Assembly: GCA_018105865.1 (NCBI GenBank)
Contig: JACLAT010000149.1
Coordinates: 1-64,000, forward strand
Reading direction: 5' to 3'
DNA: 64,000 nucleotides
From: Metaphire vulgaris
Taxonomy: Eukaryota; Annelida; Clitellata; Crassiclitellata; Megascolecidae
How positions within the stretch are numbered: the first letter of the stretch is position 1; each line of letters starts with the position of its first letter. Made by a program: the position numbers and the translations under genes. Shown piece after piece: positions 57,550 through 64,000 of this stretch. The notes beneath the pieces were generated by a model. It had not been told where the DNA came from. It saw nothing but the letters and a program-made list of their open reading frames with translations, and searched no databases.

Positions 57550-57621
57550 GGTCTAACTCCCCACTTAGGACTAACTCCCCACTTGGGACTAACTCCCCAC
57601 TTGGGACTAACTCCCCACTGG
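57550..57621. repeat. 18-bp tandem repeat, four copies
   Basis: GGACTAACTCCCCACTTG repeated with minor variants. Confidence 0.9.
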
Positions 57622-57639
57622 TGTCGATGCCTCAATATA

Positions 57640-58170
57640 GTGTGTAGTCGAGAAGCAAAAATCTTCTGATATAGACTTAGGCTCATGCACATTTAGAGTC
57701 TGCGGGGTCATTTTGGAGGATGGGATTCGGGGATATTTTTACACCCCCCAACACCACCACTCCCATTTTGAGACCGTCAGACCGACACCCTCAACACCCC
57801 CTCCCATTCTGAGCCGGAGATGACCTTTTTCAGACTTTTCCAGCAGGGACCGACCTCCTAGAATATACCGACCCCCCGACCCCGCAAATTGATACTCTTA
57901 GATATGACCCTGATGGAGTTTGTGCGTTCTTAGTTAATTCCTGTCTCCGTCACTGAAATCAACAGAGTTGAGTGGAGTCAGCAGAGTTTAATTAAGACAA
58001 CGCAATCATTCCAGCTGGTCTCCTAAAATAAGCAGAGATGTCTTTCGTATTCCATTCATTTTGGTTTATTTTTAAATGATTAGGGGACTACTCTTATTTA
58101 TTTTTATTTGTATAGCTGGACTCTGTAAAGTGCCCTTGCTACTGACATCTGGCACTATGGAACACAAGAA
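57640..58170. other. No gene; possible small inverted element
   Basis: GAGTCTGCGGGGTC near 57698 and GACCCCGCAAATTGATACTC near 57880 are partly complementary and enclose C-rich phrases, a possible MITE with unresolved ends. The rest is plain spacer. Confidence 0.3.
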
Positions 58171-58179
58171 ATTGTCAGT

Positions 58180-58180
<1 letters not shown>

Positions 58181-58233
<53 letters not shown>
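58181..58233. repeat. (TAA)n microsatellite
   Basis: Uninterrupted TAA. A shorter interrupted run lies at about 58666-58692. Confidence 0.95.
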
Positions 58234-58235
<2 letters not shown>

Positions 58236-58239
58236 TAGA

Positions 58240-59160
58240 AAGATGCTCGCTTCGCTCGCAGTGCAGGATAATACTAAAACCCAATCATTGAATTCATGCT
58301 GAACAACATTTCAGTGATGTACTGTACATACGCCACCTAGCCAAGCTCTGCGCCACGTAATAATTAGGCCTATGTATGTTAAAATCACGCAACTGTGACC
58401 ATTTGTGACGCTGTACACGTATTTTTTGTGTACGTTAAAATGTACGTTGCAACGTCGTCGCACGCCCACCCCTCTGACGCTGCAATGACTCGACTAAACC
58501 GTGCTAAACTACGAACAATTGTTACCAATAGCAACGTCGTCTTCGAACATCGCCCACCAACGCATCGCGACGTAAGGACTAAACGGTCTAAACCGTCTAC
58601 CAATAGTCAACCAATCAGAACGCTTGAAGGTAACAGACAAACAGAATAACGATTTTAATATGATAGATAATAATAATAACAATAATAATAATACTCAGAC
58701 CCCAAAATTCTTGGTCATGACGTAGTTGAAAATCAAATAATTAACTAATTAACTAAGTAATTAATCAATGTCCAGGTAAACTTCGTTATTTCGCCACAAT
58801 GCCCAAGGCGTGTTTCACCGAATCTAAATTTAATATTCCCGTTTGAAAATCACACCTGCTCCGGGCAAAATCAACAAAATTTATCGACCATTTTTGCCAT
58901 ATATTTGCTTTGAAACATTTTCAATCCTCACTGGCATTGATTTGTTCTACAACGTCTTAAGACGCCATATTCCTTTCTCTTCCAGGTAGGCTGTAAAATT
59001 TGCTGTACGGTGTATTAATTAATATTCTGCCACAGGTATCGAACGGCGTGACACAAATCACTGTCACGAATTCTGGCAAAAGGCTTGATCTCAGGTGTTG
59101 ATTCCGTTTCAGTAATTTTTGTTTTATTGACGATTCGCCTGACACATAGATCAAAGCTCT
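58240..59160. other. No gene recognised
   Basis: Short open frames at 58385-58649 on both strands overlap a CpG-containing stretch but show no domain. Confidence 0.45.
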
Positions 59161-59167
59161 TTGATTA

Positions 59168-59350
59168 GGTCTAATCAGTGGCGGCTCCACATGGGACCCC
59201 TATTGAATGCCTGCCCCCCAGTGGCCCCCTTGTTGGGACCCTATACCTACTACTACATACCTATCAACAAATGGTTGGCTCCCATGCTTAAAAGTTGCCA
59301 CCCCAACGCCCCCCTACTTGCCAAATCCTGGAGCCGCCACTGGACCTAAT
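59168..59350. mobile_element. MITE family G copy, 167 bp, opposite orientation
   Basis: Element 59176-59342 starts CAGTGGCGGCTCCA and ends TGGAGCCGCCACTG. Flanks GGTCTAAT and GACCTAAT (6 of 8). The interior is the reverse complement of the outer parts of the copy at 55931 (for example AACAAATGGTTGGCTCCCAT), lacking its nested insertion. Confidence 0.8.
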
Positions 59351-59619
59351 CATTTAGAAGGCGCCGTTGCTGAGGTATTCTCTATTAGCGTCGGTTGAGA
59401 ACACTACGCGTTGGGTCCGGATGTTTTTCACTTTACAGGTAGATGAATAGCGTGAATTTACATGTTTATGGCAGCAGCGGAATCATAAAATGATCCAGAC
59501 CAAATTCCCAACTAAACCAACACTTCTACCCCTCTTGCCTCAAGCAATGTTAAAACAACCCGTATCATCCTTGAATTAGAGCTTTTCAAGACGACTCAAC
59601 CAGGGTTATTTATATTATG

Positions 59620-59800
59620 ATTAATTATCAATTTGGGGGGTGTCGGTAAATTCTTGGGGTCCCGTGCCAAAAATCTGACAAGCAAAGGTAATCCCATAGC
59701 TGAAATTGGGGGTGTTGGGGGCATCGGTCTCAAATTAGGGGTGTTGGGTGGTTTGGGGGGATATCCCTGGATCCAACCCACCCATGTCTTCCACAACTGT
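59620..59800. repeat. G-rich small repeat with motif
   Basis: GGGGGTGTCGG and GGGGGTGTTGGGGGCATCGG phrases with CTGACAAGCAAAGGTA at 59675-59690; related to 42485-42735. Confidence 0.4.
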
Positions 59801-60029
59801 AACATCTTCCAGCACCAGACCCTAATATATTTAGTTTTGATTCGTCAAATGCATTTCTCTGTAGTTAAGAGGCTGGATGGACCGATAAACAGACTTTGTA
59901 ATTTTTCATTACGATCAGTTGACGTGATTTTTGAATCTGCTTCATCTACATGTAAGCTGAAATTTAAACTCATTAATTCGATGCTTGCAACAATTTTGCA
60001 CCTCGATTTTTGTGTATTATATAAGTATG

Positions 60030-60030
<1 letters not shown>

Positions 60031-60067
<37 letters not shown>

Positions 60068-60084
60068 CAGCAAACGCAATTAGG

Positions 60085-60131
<47 letters not shown>
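60031..60131. repeat. (AT)n microsatellites
   Basis: Two AT runs separated by TTTATATCAGCAAACGCAAT-like sequence. Confidence 0.95.
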
Positions 60132-60134
<3 letters not shown>

Positions 60135-60474
60135 CCATGCATTTCTATATTTCTTATGAATCTGCGAATTTACACTTACGCTCTCGGTTCTCCATTGAGA
60201 AAACTTCTTAAAACGAGACTGAGCCACAAGAGACAAAGGAGTGACCTTATTGTCCCTATTCGAGTCATGTGATAAATTGAAAACCGATGAGTGACTTTAA
60301 TTGGGGATATGTTGTAAAACTGATGGACTAAAATTTGTCATAAATCTGCAATGTTTTTCGGAGTTAAGAATTCCATCCAGCATAAAATAATAATACTGTA
60401 ATAATATGTATTGGCTAAAGTTGTTTTAAAATCTGTCAAACTCAGGCCGCGTCTAAGTTGCTCAAGTCAGAGTT

Positions 60475-60669
60475 GTCCATGGTTCCATTTTTTAGAACCC
60501 AATCCAACCCAACTCACCAAATTTCCAACTCAATCCAACCCAAACCATGCCGGTAATAGGGTTACTTGACTCAACCCAAGTTACCCAACCCACCAGTAAT
60601 ATAGAAATGTCTAACCCAACCAACCCAATCCAACCCAACCCAACCCATGGGTTAACCCAACCCATGGAC
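60475..60669. repeat. ACCCA-rich interspersed repeat, copy 1
   Basis: Starts GTCCATGG and ends CCCATGGAC. The interior is degenerate (A)ACCCA units with conserved landmarks: a TTTTAGAACCCAATCC start, an AATAGGGTTACTTGACTCAA centre and a CCATGGGTTAACCC end. Copies at 62995 and 63434 share these. Confidence 0.75.
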
Positions 60670-60780
60670 ATCTTTGGCTCAAGTCGCCCCAAACCAAGTC
60701 TTTATTGGTTGATCGAGGTTGGCGTGTAGGCTATCAGTGACGTCCATTTCTGCGAAATTCGAAATTCCAAAAAGGTCATA

Positions 60781-61151
60781 TTGTCAAGCAGGGTCGCAGC
60801 CAGGATTTCCGAAGCGGGGGTGGGGTGGGGGTGGGGGGTTATGATTTTCATATTCGAAAAATCTTGACAAGCAAAAAAAGGTAATCTTCATCTTTGTTCT
60901 TCGTGTGATCTCTGCTTCGTCACTTTACTTTTTCTTTCTCCTTCGTCAGTCCTGACAAGCAAAAAAGGTTGTCAACTTACCCTTAATTGCGCTTGCTGAT
61001 AATTTTTTGTTGTCCGGGACAGCCAAGGAGGTTTTACCCCCAAAACGCGTCCAAAAATGTGTAAAACACAATGAAAAAATTTCAGTCGGGCAGCCAATGG
61101 GAAGTGGTTAACCCTCAAAACCCTCTCCTTGGATACGCCACTGTTACCAAG
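60781..61151. mobile_element. MITE, 355 bp, with two TGACAAGCAAAAAAGG motifs
   Basis: Element 60789-61143 starts CAGGGTCGCAGCCAGGA and ends TCCTTGGATACGCCACTG. Flanks TTGTCAAG and TTACCAAG (6 of 8). Motif copies lie at 60863-60884 and 60952-60970. Confidence 0.6.
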
Positions 61152-61415
61152 TACTTTGAACTTTAACACATTCTCTTCAATTATATTACCCCAAAAAATC
61201 TCAACGGTTTTGCCGCAAATGCTACGACCAGTCCCAACCCGAATAAAAGTCTGAACTCCCCACCTCCACCCTCCTTGAACCTCCCCACCGTAGGTACGCC
61301 AATTATAGGCCTACTGGGTATGTAACTTTCCAGCCCATTATTAAATAGATGGAAATTAAATATGCAAAATGTGGAGAAATTCGTCGAATATTGTTCAATT
61401 TCCATTACGCTCTAT

Positions 61416-61852
61416 CAGTGGCGGCTTAAGGATTTGGCAAGTGAGGGGGGAGGGGGCGATGGGGTGGTAAATTCTAAGCATGGGGAATAACCATTTGTTG
61501 ACATTGTCGAGGGGTCGCGGCGAAATGTTGAAGAATGAGAACAGATTGATAAGATTTTAATTTTAATCTTGAATCTCACTAAAGTTCCATTTAACATTCA
61601 AACCGGAAGAGACAACGCCCACCGCTCTCGGAGCCATCTAGCGATTTAATAGCGACTCAACATAAGTAAGTAAGTAACATCATCATATAAGCAACATAAA
61701 TAAGTAAGTAAACTCCACAAGAAGAGGCTCTCGCAACAATATGTATAGTTGTATACAGTAAAAAGTATAAGGTCCCAACAGAGGGGCACTGGGGAGCCAG
61801 GTATTCAGCAGAGGAAACGGGACCCCGGGTCCTCCATTTAGAGCCGCCACCG
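61416..61852. mobile_element. MITE family G copy, 437 bp
   Basis: Starts CAGTGGCGGCTTAAGGATTT and ends TAGAGCCGCCACCG, a diverged form of the family TIR. The flanking octamers match at only 5 of 8. Its outer arms align with the copies at 55931 and 59176; the middle differs. Confidence 0.65.
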
Positions 61853-61857
61853 CATTC

Positions 61858-61941
61858 TACAGCTTGGCGCAAAAACCGGACTATAGGCCTATTAAATGCA
61901 AACTTAAATGTGACTAGTCCGGTTTTTTGCGCCACCCTGTA
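61858..61941. mobile_element. 80-bp mariner-like palindromic MITE with TA target
   Basis: TA, then CAGCTTGGCGCAAAAACCGG...CCGGTTTTTTGCGCCACCCTG, then TA. The arms 61866-61883 and 61915-61933 are complementary with a single-base length difference, around a 31-base centre that contains TAGGCCTA. The TA duplication and short length suit a Tc1/mariner-type MITE. Confidence 0.65.
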
Positions 61942-62007
61942 TCTGTTTTATTTACTGTATATATTCTCCTCGTCTGATGCGCAGAACGACCTGACTGTTG
62001 AAATCGA

Positions 62008-62237
62008 ATGCGCTATAAATTCAATACTACTACCTGGACTGCATCATCGCTTTTGTCGCTCCGTCATCTCAAGTACAATCGAATTGGCACAGAAGCAAAA
62101 TATACGGGACCATTCATCAACCGCTGGCGCCACATAAAAAAGGAATGCAGCCAGCCATCCGGTTATCCATTCACTCGTATAGACAAGCATCGGCGTTTTG
62201 TTGCGCTGGTTCGAAACATGACGGCACTAAACCAACG

Positions 62238-62241
<4 letters not shown>
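62008..62241 (+). CDS. Open frame of unknown function
   Basis: 77 residues ending [20 protein letters not shown]. It is ordinary protein-like and somewhat basic, with no family recognised. It ends where the AT tract begins and may be a terminal exon or element debris. Confidence 0.25.
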
Positions 62242-62324
<83 letters not shown>

Positions 62325-62485
62325 CGTATACATAGTATATATATACACACATATACACATATATATGCACATATATATACATATATATATACACATATAT
62401 ACATACATACATATATATACACACATATATACATACATATATTATATACATACTTAGGCCTATATATATACACACACATATATAT
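62240..62485. repeat. (AT)n and (AC/AT) complex microsatellite
   Basis: A pure AT run to about 62321, then ACAT/ATAC mixtures. Tyr/Ile-rich open frames on the minus strand are artefacts. Confidence 0.95.
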
Positions 62486-62528
62486 AAATTCAATTGGAAC
62501 ACGGAATCATCGATGGGGCACTAATTAG

Positions 62529-62745
62529 ATGCGAACATTTGTTCTAAACAAAGTCGATGGCGTAGACATTAGTCTGCCCAACACAGAGAATAACTTATTG
62601 ATCGTTCCGGACAAAGCAGCATTGATTATTAATAACAGTCGGATTAAATCTCAAAAGCAGACTTTGCCTACGTCGCCAAATAAGCAAACGAAATGGCCAA
62701 CTGAGGATCCGATACCAGGGGACCAGAGGCGTAACCATGAATTTG
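62529..62745 (+). CDS. Open frame of unknown function
   Basis: Begins MRTFVLNKVDGVDISLPNTE and continues with plausible composition for about 70 residues. It then runs into a MITE-like end (CAGAGGCGTAACCATGAATT) and AT repeat. No domain. Likely a remnant. Confidence 0.2.
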
Positions 62746-62994
62746 AGGGGGTGTATAAATTGGGTAACCTTTATATTGTTTTATATATTATAATATATAA
62801 TATATATGTTATATATCTATACTGTAATATATATATACTGATTTTGGGGTGTATATATATACTGATATGCCCCTGTCGATTCACCCCTGTCGATCACCTA
62901 TAGAGAATGAAACCCCCGATATTCACCAGAAATGTTTTTAAATTTAAAGTTTTATGGGCGGAAAAATGAGTCGGCTGGGTGAGCCAGCCATGAA

Positions 62995-63203
62995 CATGGG
63001 TCCATTTTTAAAACCCAATCCAACCCAACCCATAATGATTCAGACCCAACCCACGAAAGCAATAGGGTCACTTGTCCCAAGTTCCCAACCCATCGTCGTA
63101 ATACCTTGCAATTTCTTAAACCATGACTTATTTCCTAACACAACAAAACCCACCATAAACATGAAAATTTCTGACCCAACCCACTCCAACCCAACCCATG
63201 GAC
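62995..63203. repeat. ACCCA-rich interspersed repeat, copy 2
   Basis: Same landmarks as copy 1 (TCCATTTTTAAAACCCAATCC-like start, AATAGGGTCACTTG centre, CCCATGGAC end). Confidence 0.7.
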
Positions 63204-63433
63204 GGACCCAATTCATGACCATGTCTGGAAAGGGCGCCCTTAGAAACAACCGAGAATTATCGACCGCGACTGGCAGCTTCGGTAGTATCAACTAGGCATT
63301 CTCACACGAGGGAGATAGGAAGAACACGGGAAATTCCGACTATGCATATCCCATCATACATTGCGCGCATTAATTATAAATTATTCAACAGCCTTTGATT
63401 GCCTGCCGAATAAGCAGCAGCTGTATGAGATAT

Positions 63434-63651
63434 GTCCACGGGTCCATTGTTTAGAACCCAACCCAGCCCATACAATATCCAACCCAACTCATGTCGATAA
63501 TAGGATTACCTGACTCAACCCAACCAACCCACCGCAATGCATTACAATTCATTAACCCATAACTTATTTTCTGACCCAACCCACCATTAATATGGAAAGG
63601 TCTGACCCGACCCAACCCAACCCAATCCATGGGTTAACCCAATCCATGGAC
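63434..63651. repeat. ACCCA-rich interspersed repeat, copy 3
   Basis: Starts GTCCACGGGTCCATTG and ends AATCCATGGAC, with AATAGGATTACCTGACTCAA in the centre. It lies 230 bp from copy 2 in the same orientation. Confidence 0.7.
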
Positions 63652-64000
63652 ATCTCTGAGCTGTATATGACATGGACATGCTTATGCTGACTTATGCGTG
63701 TCCTTTGCTAGTCTTTATTGTCATCAATACTTAAACCAACTATGCAAGACCTTATTTAAACTATGCTACGTTGACCCTTAGACCTGCCTTCAAATACAGC
63801 ACTCAAAATGGACGAACGGAACTAACTGCTCAACTAATTTTGGGAAGTGATCATCACTGATCAGTATTTCTGGGCATGAATCTTCCCAAGTTCCCGCCTC
63901 TGGTAATAGGCTATAATACAGCCGCAGTTGTCCTGGTGATGATTACTCGTTTGATTTATTTCGTGAGACAAGCAGCTCTTCGTTAAATATTCAAACATCG
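63652..64000. other. No gene recognised
   Basis: Plain sequence to the window end. Confidence 0.5.

Noticed and set aside
62171..62502. Tyr/Ile/Cys-rich minus-strand frames that could suggest a membrane protein
   Set aside because: They lie wholly within AT/AC microsatellite sequence.

Overview
This is a eukaryotic, almost certainly animal, nuclear window. Coding traces are split into exons with GT-AG introns (one GC-AG). The DNA is AT-leaning, full of di-, tri- and tetranucleotide repeats, and dominated by decayed transposable elements of typically metazoan kinds: hAT, CACTA-like, pogo, piggyBac, tyrosine-recombinase (Crypton-like), RTE/CR1-like LINEs, a Penelope-like fragment and a Gypsy-like gag-protease. 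The palindrome TAGGCCTA occurs at least 13 times by eye where about one is expected. That habit, with the element mix, suggests a marine invertebrate, perhaps an echinoderm or another invertebrate deuterostome; this is a low-confidence guess. I see no tRNA, rRNA, CRISPR or bacterial operon, and no host gene I can name.

Layout. 0-9 kb: a minus-strand hAT transposase pseudogene running off the left edge, a LINE 3' end, a 351-bp SPIN-like MITE with a perfect 8-bp target-site duplication (TSD), a minus-strand Rep-like (HUH, CRESS-DNA type) fragment, a deleted pogo derivative and a 1079-bp hAT-like element. 8.5-15 kb: a pogo DNA-binding exon immediately followed by a CACTA-like two-gene unit. 15.8-19.5 kb: a multi-exon DDE-type transposase pseudogene whose 3' end carries an inserted LINE. 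20.9-21.4 kb: a second Rep-like fragment. 21.6-33 kb: a mosaic of nested fragments, including a piggyBac transposase split by about 4.1 kb of inserted DNA.

36-43 kb holds the most coherent gene: a tyrosine-recombinase gene with a tandem array of small phase-1 exons, two zinc-finger motifs, a core-binding region and a catalytic exon that keeps the R-K-R-H-Y residues. It carries a few disabling lesions and a foreign transposase-derived pseudogene inserted in the exon array. 43-50 kb: a LINE end, a 187-bp MITE with perfect terminal inverted repeats (TIRs) and TSD, and a 969-bp non-autonomous hAT element with an in-frame 102-bp duplication. 50.6-52.2 kb: a truncated LINE ending in about 1.1 kb of uninterrupted (GAT)n. 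52-64 kb: no convincing genes, but microsatellites and a dense set of small MITEs, several with recognisable TSDs.

The genes do not form a pathway. The window is an accessory, repeat-driven region. The observations most worth following are the two dispersed Rep-like exons, the recombinase gene architecture, the giant GAT tract as an expanded LINE tail, and a recurring motif, YTGACAAGCAAAAAAGG, shared by otherwise different small repeats.
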